Notes: a model not told the origin generated them from the letters alone. DNA of 64,000 nucleotides from Parelaphostrongylus tenuis (GCA_019055375.1 JAHQIW010001446.1:1-64000), one strand, 5' to 3'. Positions 49,101 to 61,300 are shown, counted from the stretch's first letter. Made by a program: numbers and translations.

Positions 49101-52100
49101 TTAGTGTGCTCAGCACAGATAAGCCATACGATGCTGATGGTTCGCTTTGTGACTAATATAATCAGATATTTCACTTTTGTTAAATTTTTTATTTATAAAA
49201 AAGTGTCAAAAGGAGCGAATGTGGCACAGTGGTTTGAGGTGCTCTGCGTCGCACACAAGGTCGATGGTTCGATTTCGCGCTAGTGGCTCACCAAGCCATG
49301 CATCCCTCCGGGTACTGATCTGTTAGCCTCAGGAGACCTTGGTTTCTCGTGATGCGGAGTTGTGCCACAAACCATAACACGCTGCAAGAGCACTGCGCTA
49401 CTCTCGCCCGAGCTAAAAATTGCAATATAAGCTAGTATGATTTCTTTGCATTACGGTAATTGTAATACATGCATGCAACACCATGCGTCGTCTTTTGTTG
49501 CATTGCCGAGATTGAAGAAGGGTTGTTTTTCAAAATATTTAAGCGTTTTTTATTAGTGTACTGCATATTTTCTCTGATAATCTCTGAATACAGGCTCTCC
49601 TGGAGGCAATTGTTTGAGATCCTTGAGTACATCGCTCGCCTCGAGCAACCCGTGATGCTTTCTATCCGTCTCTCAGTAGTGGGTTTTTTTTCCTCGAACT
49701 TCCGCTTAGCCCTTGATTTTTTGAGCTCTTAACATTAGCCTCAAAACTTTGATATACTAGTAACGCCTAATTATCGCATTACAGTTATTCTTCTAACGGA
49801 ACAATTAAGCGAATTAATCTAGGCTTCAAATTCTAAAGACCAACTCTTATGGCTTCTTGGTATGGAGAAAGCGGTTTCTTTATTGATCTGGAGTGATCAA
49901 GATGATGAGGTAATTAACCGGTAACCTCCATGAATCGTTGACTTTCCCAAGATTTTTATGATTGCTTGTAATTTGTTGAAAGAAATTTTAGGAAATAAAC
50001 TGGGCGTCCGTAGTAGATCTTAGACGTATGGCCACTAAAAACCGGGTGCTCTACGACTTACAACCTCGTCATCGAGAAATAATACAGCGGATTCCTATGC
50101 AGCCAATAATAATCCAGGTGAGTTTTCTCGCTGTTTCTTTACCCTCCTAGCATTTCCAAGATTTTTGAATGTTCTCAAAGATCTTCCAAAAATCATCATT
50201 TGGAAAGTTGTACCAGCGATTTCATTTGGTGATACCACCTATAACTTATGATAAAATTGAGAGGAGAATAGTGCAAGAGCCTTCGGTGCAGTGGGCAACG
50301 TGTGAACTTCTGGGAAGGGTGATCAAGGGCTCGGGGCCCACTTGAAAGGTCCGCGTTCTGCTATTTTTTGTAGTGACTGTCGTTGAGCTTCGTTGGTTTT
50401 GGAATATCACAAACAGTCTTTTTTTTCAAAAATGAGCTAAGTAATAGGTCAAATCAGTTTTATTAGTAAACTTATGTTGCTCATCAATGAAACAAGACAT
50501 TGATTATTTATCAAGGAGAAGTGAAAGTCGCTCAACAAAAATACGAAGAATAGTTTAGATCATGAAGTAAATTTTGATTTCTAATCATGAAGTTTTGCTG
50601 TTAATTCTCAATCCATTTTCAAACAGTGCAGTATTCCAAATCCTAAGCAAATACTGGAGATGGTAGCAACCGAAATTCTTCCTCTGTTGCCAGAAAAAGT
50701 ACTACCTCAAAATCATTTCTTTTCTTTGATAATTTTTCAAAATTTCTCAATCATTTCCATAATCACTGCCCTCAATTTCAAAAAATCCTCAAATTTTGGC
50801 AAGTGTCCTTTCGCTAGAAGCCTTTTGTAGGTTTCGAAAAGGCTCAAAATACTACCACATTTAGAACGATGCCAGCTTTTCATTGTCGTCGTGGCGTGTA
50901 ATTGAGTTCGCCACGTCGAATGACATGTTGTCGACGGTAGTACGTTCCAGTAAAGGTGCCGTATTCATGGGACATCCAGCCGCTTTTCTAATTTCGCAAA
51001 CACCACCTCCATTGTTTCCTAGTCCTCAACAGATTGACGGGAAGGTGAGTGAAGTGACAAGAAGCCGCTGTAAAATGAAGACTTTTCTCATTAGAATTTC
51101 GTCGAAGCAAAGAAGATTAAAAACATCCACAAATAAGATCGGTTCTTTGTAGGATGAAGGCTTTCTTGCTATCGCTAATATGTTTCTCAGGTCCGTTTCC
51201 TTCCAAAAGCTGCCAAAAACGAAATTGAAGTTGACGATCGAACTGGTCTGGTCATTTATTTAATGGACAAAGTGTTGGAGATCGAATCACCAGAGATTAA
51301 GAATACGCTCAAGGTTCGAAGCTCTTTCGTTCTCCTAGTTCAATTTAGACAGAAACTATATCGAAAAATTTTTCAGTTCGAATGACTGTTTGGTGAAATG
51401 AATTACTCAAAAGAATGGAAGCATTAGGAGCTTTTTTCGAGAATAATTGCCCTAAAACTACATACAAGGGGGCAAAACCTCCGAAATGAGTATGGTTTCT
51501 GACGTAACAGCCTCGGCAAGGCTTTGAACATTCCTAGAGACTAAATTAACAATAAGAAAAAAAGTTGAAACGATCGTACTCTGAGTTTACATAAACTTTT
51601 TAACAATTTGGTCAATCCGAAAGTTTCTAGCTGCATTCAAGGTTTCTCTAGGGCCAGTGATTGACATCACACGTGAAGGATAAATGATAAAGCGTACCAG
51701 TGTTGATGGTACGACTCCATTCGTAGCTTTTAGCAGGGGATTGAATGCATTATCCGACCTATTTAGTCATTTGAGCTACCTTAATGATATATCAGATCAG
51801 TGTTTCTATCTTCTTATATCACTTCATGGAAAGGGCGGGTCAACTTAACCGAGGCACTGGATTGAACCAAAACCATATGTCATGCTCCCCCTCTTCATAT
51901 CTACTTATTCGTTATCCTTATTCACTTAAATGGGACGCGGTCGCACGGATTCTAACTCCTACACCGTTTCCTTCCTCACCTGCACAGATTTGTGTTCACA
52001 TATTTGCTCAGCCGTGGCTTGAAAACCATCAATTTCCTCTGCTCATTAACATGCCGAGTGCTAGTTAAGCTCAGTTTTTTTTTTTGAAATTCTGATATAG

Positions 52101-55100
52101 CCGTGCTAAAGCGTTTCAATATCTACTGCAGCAATAAATAGTTTATGGAAGGAAAGCAATTTGCAGGCACTCCATCGTTATGAATATTAGAGAAGAGAAT
52201 GTACGGGATTTTCCTCAAAATTCGCCAAGGTTTTTTCGATGTCCCTCAAACATATAAAGTAACTTTCACTATTGATCGAGATTTCATGACATCATTCGAC
52301 CAACCTCTTCCTCATTATTAACCACAATTCCTCCTGCCAATAGAAAACTCGTCACAGATGCATAGCTTACATGCTTCGGTCAGAAACAAGGCAACCTACT
52401 AGTTCACGTTGTTCCGTTAGCAAGTTTCCTATGAGAACACGTTTGAAATTTATCACCGTCAAGCAGTTAACGGTGGCATCCTAAAAAACGCCGTAAAGTC
52501 AACACCAACGAATATGAAGCAACACTGTGAATCGCACATCAGTCACCCATCAGCAACAATGTCAGCTACCAATATCCTTACTCGACATGAATTCCTCACC
52601 ATATTAAGCTATCTTATTATGAGTCGTGGACGTAAGCCATAAAATATTTTCAAATCATTGTTTTTCCGTCTACAATTACAGTCGCTTCTAAAACAAATAG
52701 TTTCTGCGAATGGTGGTCTTGCTTTTCACTATTGTTATTACTGCCTAAACATTTAAGTAAATTAGATGGAGGTGAAAATCGCAGAGAAGACATTATTCCC
52801 CTTCAGTAACGGGATTTTTGAATAAATACTGATTCTGCTCTTTGTTTGGCAAGCTCTATCTATCCCATCCGGCTCTAATTTTTCGGAAATTGCCTTCTCC
52901 AACTATCAAAAACCACGTAGAAGACAATGACCACCAGGAACAGCTCTAGAATGACATCGATTATTTTTCCTACATCCATCGACAATCATTCACAAAATGG
53001 CTTGAGTATCTCATTAATCTTTTCACGACGTTAACACTGAGCACTACGAACCATCACCTGAATAGTGTCGTTCAAATGTGTTTTTCATGCGCACTGAAAT
53101 CTGCATTTATTAAGTAATCAGTGATCACTAATGGCGCAGTGAGCTGTTTTTTTTAATTGTGTTCTACTGCCCAGTCTGGCCATTGTTTTTCTCAAAGAAA
53201 AAAAATTCAGATTAGAAGTAAGATTTTACCCTTTTTTGGGCTGCGCGCCTTCCGCGGAATGACGCGTACATCTCTGTATTTTTTCGTCGGGACAGAGCAT
53301 TTCCGTTAGACCTTTAATAGTTTCCATTGCTTGGGAAATGGCGGTCCCAATGCAGAACTTGGGACCCAAAATTCTTCGTTGTATGCTATAGCGACGAGGA
53401 GGAAATCATGTTTAACCTTTGGTTGCGTTGTATGCTCGACTGGCCTTATCACTAGACTCTTAACTCACATTTGATAGCATTAATCTCAGTAACTCTGAAT
53501 CTGAGTTTGGTTTTTAGAAAGTCCTTTATACAGCGCTATAAGAGAGAATAGAATATCAAGTTTCACATCTTTATATGCACATGAGAGTTTTCTATACATC
53601 TAAAACACGAAAAGGCATATGCAAATTATGGTGCATGGAAGTGACACGGTGAGCGTGGAATTTTTCGATAGTGGAGGAAAATCTATATTAATTTCAACCA
53701 AACTCGCGCGCACCCATCAGGTGTTGTCCCCAGAGGGTTGAACGGTGAAGTTTTGGGTCTATCAATTGAAATGTATCGCAATCTCTGCAAGCGTGGCGGA
53801 CCTTCTACGCATAACTGTGAAGCGGTCAATTGTAAATATTTGCGCAGTAAAGTTGTATTTTATTAGGAAGAAGTCGTACAGACTGCTAGAAATTTCCTGA
53901 CAAGCCATATAAAGAGGTATAGATGCTATACGATTTTCAGCACCGCATGGTTCTTCATCAATATAGAATTCTTTCTATATAACCGCTTTTTAACGCTGGA
54001 CGATGTAGAGTGATGTGCAAAACTTTCGCATCAGGTGATACTCAAGCCTGCATTTCACCCTATTCAGGAGCCCGTGCTTTAACCCCGTTTCACTACTGAC
54101 ACCCGTTTTGCCACCATTCTTAGGTTTTGCACATCACTCTTCATCATTGGCTACATCTTCACTGATCTTTATGCAGTGTAACAGTTGCTTTTGTTATAAA
54201 ATCAGGTAACTGCAGAAAGGATAGCAGGCTTGATAATAATTATGGAGCAGTCAAATTTAACTTAGCATGTTGTTGACACTTTGAAAAGCTGTGGGATGAG
54301 GATAGTTGCCGAATGTTTACTGATGCAGGCTATTATGAAGTGATATACTGGTTCGCTCTCTCCCCAAGGTTCTCTTGCAGCACATAGGAGTACCTCAGTT
54401 GGTTATCTTCAAAGTTGCAAGGAAATTTAGCTCAATCACCATCTCACAGCATCAAAGAAGCAGACTAATTCCTTAACCAGCAGTTGAAACACCGCACGAA
54501 ATGCTCGAAGTCACTGGTGGACGACGACTGTAGGAAGAATCGAATATTAGCAGTGTTGCAATCCTTGGAGTAAAATTGTGACAGCGGGTCACGTATTATA
54601 AAATAATGAATAAATTTAAGCGACTATTGACACAATACGTGTTCATGCAAGACTATCGTACTGTTTTCTCTAAAAATAGTCACAACTTCACGCAAATTTG
54701 CATTTTTCCATTCGTCTAACCTAAAAAAACTGCACAATACTTCAAGAAAGTTAGTGACTTGATCACAGCGTTAGTTTACAGGTGTTTATCGGACACGATG
54801 GACGTATAGCCATTGAGAACAAGGAATCAGTGTTACCGTATTACGAAGCGAAATCCGTTGCGCAACTACCGTACGCAGAATGTTATGGTTTCACTGGTAA
54901 GAAATAATTTAGTATGAACGTGTAACTTTTCTCAACGAGTCTACAAAGGTTTTACAACAATAAAATATGGAGAAGATCATGAGTTCATTCGTGTTCCAAG
55001 ATATACCCGTCGTACCTATCGTATTCCATTATAAGACCATAGGAAACATTAGAAAAATTAGCAGAGACACTGTATCTTAGCTGGAAATCGTATGAGTTTG

Positions 55101-55718
55101 TCGCGATAATCGTAGAGACAAACTTTACATTAATCTCCTCGAAAGTGGCTTAAATTGAACTGAATACATATCAGGGCGATTCATTTACTTTATGATGTGC
55201 ATTGATTGTAGGGTAAGTTTAGTAGAGGATTTTTTATAACATTTATCTAAATCCCCTGTGAGCATTGACCAGTCCAGCTAAATCCACTAAAGTCTCCGTT
55301 GATTTATGTCGTAGACTCTGGTCCCTAGTGGGACACGAGAGATAAATAAGATAAGTTTGAGCTTTCTCCTAAGTACTCTTTGAGAGACAATTTTCAAACC
55401 AAATGACCTTTGAGACACAATTTCCAAACTCTTTAACTTGGCTGATCCATACAATGCAACAGCACTCCAGCTGCTAGGCACATAGTAGCAATTCTCAATC
55501 ACTATAAGGTGCTGAGTCATTGGGGCTAAAAAATATTATCTATTTCCTTCTCAGAATTTCTTCAAGTTATAGAAGACTTTCTTCTACTTTCTTCAGTGAT
55601 TGATAAAGGATGGCGAGTGATAGCCGATGTTAGGGTTGCTCATTGTGAAAAGAAGCATGGAAAGCGTCGGAAAAGAGACACAGTCACATTGGAGCTTGAC
55701 ACTCCGTTCTTAAAGTGA
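46180..55718 (+). CDS. FAM151/Menorin-family protein, 12 exons (one frame break)
   Basis: Exons are 46180-46300, 47436-47597, 48047-48193, 48981-49099, 49594-49675, 49823-49909, 49992-50117, 50627-50698, 50865-51044, 51191-51313, 54782-54896 and 55597-55718. Family blocks appear in order: VAHGVNS (exon 1), MLIEGDVFL (2), IKINFRS and VILHANVF (3), [20 protein letters not shown] then LGWT (4), [11 protein letters not shown] (5), QLLWLLG and [11 protein letters not shown] (6), then [14 protein letters not shown] (7). The family (Menorin domain, formerly DUF2181) includes nematode MNR-1, which acts in the skin to shape sensory dendrites. It is distantly related to phosphodiesterase-type barrels. 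Exons 8-12 encode a C-terminal region I cannot name. Exon 3 ends at strong donor GAG|GTATGT only if the T6 run at 48167-48172 is one base shorter. The coding sum is then 1452 nt, 484 codons. No signal peptide is visible at the chosen ATG, so a 5' exon may be missing. Orthology to mnr-1 itself is not established. Confidence 0.92.
46498..47130 (+). other. Long open frame in Menorin-like intron 1, one stop
   Basis: Within intron 1 (46301-47435) a single + frame is open for 633 nt except for one TAG at 46849-46851. The left part reads ...[19 protein letters not shown]... and the right part ...[19 protein letters not shown].... It is longer than expected by chance in AT-rich intron sequence, but has no recognised domain. 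It may be a processed or transposed pseudogene, or coincidence. Confidence 0.35.
48395..48560 (-). repeat. Dispersed repeat with conserved minus-strand frame, copy 2
   Basis: This is the partner of 1-150, lying in intron 3 of the Menorin-like gene. The minus-strand frame is open from 48565 down to 48371 (64 codons), with [19 protein letters not shown] and PAFYAV as the best-conserved part. It is antisense to the host gene. Confidence 0.55.
49210..49420 (+). repeat. tRNA-like SINE in Menorin-like intron 4
   Basis: The head has ATGTGGCACAGTGGTTTGAG (A-box side) and GGTCGATGGTTCGATTTC (B box), then CGCGCTAGTGGCTCACCAAG. It matches 14906-15060 block by block. The element ends near a GCACTGCGCTACTCTCGCCC tail. 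Confidence 0.65.
53230..53520. repeat. Diverged ~175-bp repeat family, locus C
   Basis: The block has TTTTTTCGTCGGGACAGAGC, CCTTTAATAGTTTCCATTGC and GTATGCTATAGCGACGAGGA, then CTCGACTGGCCTTATCAC. These are the same ordered anchors as in the array at 10520-11940 (for example GAGCTATAGAGACGAAGAGA and GCTCGGCTTATCACC). Confidence 0.55.
54002..54145 (-). repeat. tRNA-bearing inverted-repeat element
   Basis: GATGTAGAGTGATGTGCAAA at the left and TTTGCACATCACTCTTCATC at the right are near-perfect inverted repeats. The core, read on the minus strand, is a heavily decayed tRNA-like sequence (GTGTCAGTAGTGAAACGG, GGGCTCCTGAATAGGGTGA). It lies in intron 10 of the Menorin-like gene. Confidence 0.7.
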
Positions 55719-55719
55719 G

Positions 55720-57050
55720 ACTTTTTTTTCATAAAAACCTAAATCTCAAATGAAATATTTGAGAGCACTAAGACTTCGTTATTATTGATGTTTATTTACA
55801 TAACTCATTAAGACATTTATCACACTGATTCAAGCACTTTCTGCATTCATCCTCCACGAAGGTGTTCGCATAAATCGAATTGCTCGGGTTGATTTAGATT
55901 TTTTCATCATTCAAGAATGTCGTGGAACGCCGATTGAGCTCATTTACCTTGTTATCTTGGACATAGGCGTGCTGAGATGTTCCTAAACGAACTGCAAGAG
56001 GTCGTTAAGAGAGGTAGCTCAACTAGCAAATTCTGATGGACTGCATCACTCGACTCTGTCATCCTCTAGACGCAAAAATTTCATAATACACATGTAGCGC
56101 GGTGGTTGGAGCTGCTGACTAGTTTGTGATATCCAATTCTAAGCACAGTTTCAAATCCTATTCAACAATGTCAGTGGCATTCAATTTGTTCAAGCACACT
56201 TGCTCTAGTATTGAAGATTTTTACTTTCATACTTTCATTTACCTCGTTTTGACAAATTATGCTAGTGCAGCTTCTCTACCGTTGATGAACGAGTGTTCCG
56301 CAATAGATCCAGCTGAGTCCTCTCTAGTCCTTGCCACATGTTGTAGTAATGCAATCCCATCTTCACGGTATGAGGAATAGAAGGATCGGCGGCGTTTTTT
56401 GTTCACATCTAAACTGAATACATGTGACATTTCGCGTATTGGTTTTCATGTCCTCGGTTTGAAATACTGCAGAATGAATTTGTCAACAATTCATCTCCAA
56501 AAGATGTTGCACAGATGTACAATGTACTCGCCGCGTTCTTAATTGCTTTCTTCTGGCAGAACATGCATGTTCAGATCCTTTTTACAGTTAGATGATGCGA
56601 GATACGCTCAACACTAATCTTGATATCACGTTCAATTTCAATGAATGAATCTCTATTTTGCTCAAATAGTTCAGGTCTGTGGAGTACTCTTTAGCGTAGA
56701 AGCATGATAGCAGTGAATTTGAAGAGTTAGGGCTGGAGTCCAACCTTTATAGCTTTTTCTTGGTTCCCAGAAGGTTCTTTTTTACGCACTCTATAGCCCT
56801 CATTTTCCTCTGGTCAGCTCTAGATACAAGTAGCCTATCACTTGGATTTCCCATTTGGGGTAAAATTATTCGGAGTTCTTTTGAATGTCTATTTTTTCAC
56901 ATGCAATCACATAGCAGCCTCTTCGTGGTGGCTGTCGAAAAAAAAAATGCGTTCTGCCTATGTGTGGTTCAAAATAGTCGGTTGCGGAAAAATTTGCGAG
57001 AAAATACTTGTAAAACATCTACTTATACACCTATTACACCCGAGAAGACA
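55720..57050. other. Region 3' of the Menorin-like gene
   Basis: The stop TGA at 55716-55718 overlaps AAA|GTGAGA, which could also act as a donor, so the gene might continue. I see no convincing further exon. A possible poly(A) signal variant (AATGAAA) lies near 55749. A tRNA-like head (TAGCGCGGTGGTTGGAGCTG) sits near 56097. The open frames at 56126-56380 and 56760-57083 look incidental. Confidence 0.35.
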
Positions 57051-57056
57051 AAATCA

Positions 57057-57733
57057 ATAAGGATATTACATGTTTTGAGCTGATAGGTTTAGTGGCATAC
57101 AGACGCCTGTTTCGTCCTATTGAGGCTCATTAGTACCACCCTCCCTCGATTCAACCAATCCTCTGAAGACAGATAATCCTCTAAAGGAATTGACGCCGAA
57201 TAAAAAAATTACCACAAGTCAGGTGACGTACTTACCTGACATTGTGGTGACCGACAGTCGAGTACGTAGCTGTTAAAATGGATCACACCTCTTCTATCGA
57301 CCGCTTTTTATGGACCCGCTCAAAATGATATAATCTGATAAGGTTGATGCATGTTTTGAACTGATATGTCTAGTGGTATACAGGCGCTTGTTCCGTCCTA
57401 TTGAGACTTATCAGTACCACCCTTCCTCGGTTCAGAAATCCCCTGAGGTCGAATAACCCTTTATAGAAATTGACGCAGAGTAAAAAATTCATCTTTGAGG
57501 TTTCATTCATTTTAACAGCTACGTACTCGACTGCCGGTCACCACAATGTCAGGTAAGTACATCACCTGACTTGGGGTGATTTTTTATTCGGCGTCGATTC
57601 CTTTGTAGAGAATTATTTAACGTCAGGGGATCGGCTGAACCGAAGGAGGGTGGTAACTGATGAGTCCCAATAGAACGAAACAGGCGCCTGTATACCACTA
57701 GACCTATCAGCTCAAAACATGTAATATCCTTAT
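57057..57733. mobile_element. Nested fold-back element, arms ~225 bp
   Basis: The left arm, 57057 to about 57283, is the reverse complement of the right arm, about 57511 to 57733. Both ends carry ATAAGGATATTACATG / CATGTAATATCCTTAT. The spacer contains a third, diverged copy of the arm in direct orientation (about 57338-57498), so one element seems to have duplicated or inserted within another. AGACAAAATCAATA on the left and AGACAAAATTAATA on the right look like a target-site duplication overlapping the ends. No transposase frame is present. Confidence 0.85.
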
Positions 57734-57739
57734 CAGACA

Positions 57740-60700
57740 AAATTAATAGTCAAACTTTTACTTTTACTACTTTTACTCTACTACTAAACACTGTACTTTT
57801 GCCAACTGTGTCTTCGCTCCAAGCCAGATTGATGCGTTCACTTGCCACCGTTGCATTTGTACCCAACAGCCATTCGTGCATCATCAACAGCCTAATTTGC
57901 TCGCTTGTTAATTCCATTTTGAAATAAGCAGATAAATTATATACCAATTAACGCAGAAGAAGATAGGCTTTAAAATGAGCCCAAAAACTCAAAATTCATC
58001 CACACCCAAAAAGTTACACGTATTTTCTCAAAACTTTTTCTACAAACCATCAATAGCTCCAATGAAGCGAATACGCTGTAGTCGCCATTGCCTGGGTTTC
58101 ACTCTCATCCTGTTGTTTCTTATTACTGAGTGTGATGTATTCGAAGTTGATTCCTTGGTAATAAGAGTTGATCTGCCGAATCCTGTCTTCACATAGAAGA
58201 TAGTGTTCCTGTAGAATGATGAAAATCTGGCTGTCAAGAAGTTGTATTAAGAATCTCCATGTACTGAATGAGAAGCCATAATTTCTCCCAGGTTAACTTC
58301 GTAGCTGCTCCTTCACTGAGTTAAAACTCCATTCAATACGGCGATAGTAGAGGAACTAGCTTCGTTTACTTTGCTGACATTTCTATTGGTCTTTATTATA
58401 TGATTTAAGCCGTTCCGTCAAAATCATCAAGAACCTTTCTCGGAAAGCTCCTCTTTCCACAGTTTCATTTCAGTATGCGTTTTTTACCTGTTGGGGATTA
58501 CTCGAGTAAAGTTTGTAAACTACGAGGAGTACACAAGCTGAATGACAGTTGCCATTTTCGTGTTCACTTCTCTTCGTGTTTGATAACATAGTCCTTTTGT
58601 TTGACGCTGCAGTATCTCAGAATTTGGACATAAAAGCTCTAGCATTTGATTTTTTCGAGATATCGTTTTTGCATGTCAAAGTAATCCAATAAGTCGCCCA
58701 TTATCCTCTAGATACACTGACTGGCCTTTTGAAAGAAAGATCTAGGATACTAGCGCGTCATTGACGAGGCTTCAGTGAGTTTCAGTAAGCGATTCTTCAC
58801 TGTCATGAAATATGCTGTACAAGTGAAAATGAACTGTTTGAAGTCACCAACGCAATAGAATTGCTATTGTGCACAAGTGGCAAACATCCGGCTTTCGGCC
58901 ATTAGTCAATAAATTTTTGTGGCAAAGCAAAATTTCTTCTTTTCAAGGCAACCGTTACCTTTTTGTTTACAGAAAAACTTTCAGTCAGCGTTCGCTGAGG
59001 AATGTGGTGATAGCGAAATCTGGCGATGGTGTTGTGGACTTTCTACTTGAAGAGCTCCATCACAGCTCCGTCGGCTCGAGTACAACCATAATTGCCTTCA
59101 CCGTTGTGCTCTTCGGACGGTTACTGTAGCTGGAATCATTCGATTTCTAAATCTCACACAATCCAGGGCATTCATTGAAGCGGGCTATTTTTACTGCTAT
59201 TGCTACGTTCTCAGATTTTTTTGAAATTTTATATTCTTGTACGCAATGTGGTTACTCAAATTTCTAAGTATCAGTTTGATTGTTATTTTCTGCACTTTTC
59301 TGAAGGGCATTCAATGCATCAGTCGCAGATATTGCTTACGTGATTGCAGAATGCGTTAATTTTAGAGGAAAAATCTAAAATTTTAGGTCGAGTGTATGAG
59401 ACACCGTAAAAGGTAATCGTTTAGACGTCAAATAGGTTATTACAAGGGACAGCAGTGCTACCTTACGCCAGAAATCCTTGCTGCAGCTCTTGATACTCGA
59501 AATCAGGAAAGCAGCACAGCGAAAATAGTCGTGCGTTAGACTTTATCCTGCCTATTCATCCAATACGGAAACTTACTGTAGCTCATTGCTCAATAACTGA
59601 AATGTCACTCCCATTCGATTACCATTCGAATCAATAGATCTGATTATATCATAGGTTCTTCTGAAGCAAGTCTTAGGTGCTATGTATTCTCATTTTATTT
59701 TCTTTCTCATGAGTTCTGTAATAGAAAGCTAATTTTAGCTTGAAACTTGACTTTATGAGATTGCAGTGTCCACAGTTTTTCATCTTTCCTTGGTCTCAGC
59801 AGATAACGAATTTCCACTGAATCAATTTTCTTATCGCTTCTTATTGATAAGAACGCAAACAGTTCGTCAGCTCCATCTCTTGCCATTGCATTTATAAAGA
59901 AAGAGAGCTATTTGTTGTGATTTGTATTTTTCTTCTGTTTCTTGTTTATAAAGAGATTCTATCCTTTGTTTTTACTTTGGGAAGCTGTGGCTCAGACACC
60001 AGTTCATCAAAAGTAGGCTTTTATGTCAAAGAATGGAAAAAGTTAGTGTTAACGAGTGACGCATTCCATTTTCTTTTGAACTCGTGAATTTTTTGTCGAC
60101 TACGGGAAAGTAGATTTTCAGTAAGTAATCCATACTTATAAAGTATGCCAATAAACCCAGAATATCTCGGAGAACTCAAACATCAATAAAAAGTTGTACT
60201 GAGCTTAGAATTTATGGCAGAACAGTTTTCACTTGATTGTAAAAGATTGTAAAATATGTCCCAACGACAGAGATGGTGACTGCATGAGCGTAGGTACAGT
60301 CTACATAATCTCTTGCAAGGCGATTAACGATGAATGTGTTAGCCAAAAAGAGGTGAGTATGTTGACAGTTGATTTTGTGCTTGATGCGATTGAAATCTGG
60401 ATGTGATGATTTTTTCTAGAGGAGTCATGGAGACGTTTAGAGTGATTGGTTAACAGACAATTTGACCTTTCCAGGCTCTGAAGAAGGCGAACTGCTGAAA
60501 CGTCAACTGTCAAATAAAGATCGGTGTAATACCTCGTATTTGGCTTGAAGAAGAAAATCAGAAAGTTTTCACTGTTGACTGAAAAGTTACTTTCGATGAG
60601 TTGTTCTACAACACTCTATGTTCCGAAAAGTCAGTCTTTAAGTGAAAAGGAGTGAAAAGCAAGCAAAAAAAATGAAAGACAAAACTACAATCTCTCTTAA

Positions 60701-61170
60701 GAATGAACACTACACGTTGTCATTCAAAGTACACATCATGAAATCGTTTTCTCTGTCTATCTAAAACATTTTCAAACTCATAAAGGCAAAAACTGCACAG
60801 CTCTGGTCTGTGCTTATTCTTCTGAATATGCTCTTCGATTTCGTCATGGTTCTGATTTTCCTACAAACGTTTATAGGAGTACAGCTGAATGAGGGAAATG
60901 TAAGGCAACAGTGCAAGGCCACCAAAGCGAGGATCAAAGGCAATATTCATATTCAATAACCTAGGTAATAGGTAAATCTAAGCCATAAACTAACATCGTG
61001 AAAAGTCAAGTTGATAAGATAAATAAGCGATAAACCTCAATAGTTGGTTCAAAACGACAACCGGCGGCTACCAGCTGCGGTGACGATCTGTTCACTACGT
61101 GACCCGTGTGACGTTCTATGAACTGGACTTTTACTTAGGCGCTTTAGCGGTGGTAAGATTTCATATATAT
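57740..61170. other. Intergenic, one solo repeat end
   Basis: A TACTTTTACTTTTACTAC-like microrepeat follows the fold-back element near 57755. At 60474-60545, GGCTCTGAAGAAGGCG and GCTGAAACGTCAACTG match the half MITE family, with CCTCGTATTTGGC after it. The frame at 58953-59129, preceded by TTTGTTTACAG, is mildly exon-like in two frames but cannot be assigned. Confidence 0.4.
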
Positions 61171-61180
61171 ACACAGTAAT

Positions 61181-61300
61181 GCAAAGTGATGTGCAAATCA
61201 TTCGCGTCAGGCGGGACTAGAACTCGCACCTCACTCTTTCCGGGAGCACGTGCTCAATCCGTTACGCTACTGACGCTCATTTTGCACAACACTCTTTCTA
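61181..61300 (-). repeat. tRNA-bearing inverted-repeat element
   Basis: GCAAAGTGATGTGCAAAT and ATTTTGCACAACACTCTT are the terminal repeats. The core 61204-61276, read on the minus strand, has a perfect acceptor pair GCGTCAG/CTGACGC, A box AGCGTAACGGATTGAGCACG, anticodon arm TGCTC-CCGGAAA-GAGTG and T arm GAGTTCTAGTCCCGC. It is the same family as 5870-6001, with the tRNA-like core in the opposite orientation. Confidence 0.75.

Larger units (their letters stand above)
51314..54781. other. Menorin-like intron 10, repeat-filled
   Basis: This 3.5-kb intron is by far the longest of the gene. It contains a unit of the ~175-bp repeat (53230-53520) and a tRNA-bearing TIR element (54002-54145). A 94-codon open frame at 51784-52068 shows no domain or splice signals. 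Insertions probably lengthened it. Confidence 0.7.

Noticed and set aside
57220..57250. ACTTACCTG resembling the U1 snRNA 5' end
   Set aside because: It lies within the arm of the fold-back element and appears reversed in the other arm. No U1 structure surrounds it.
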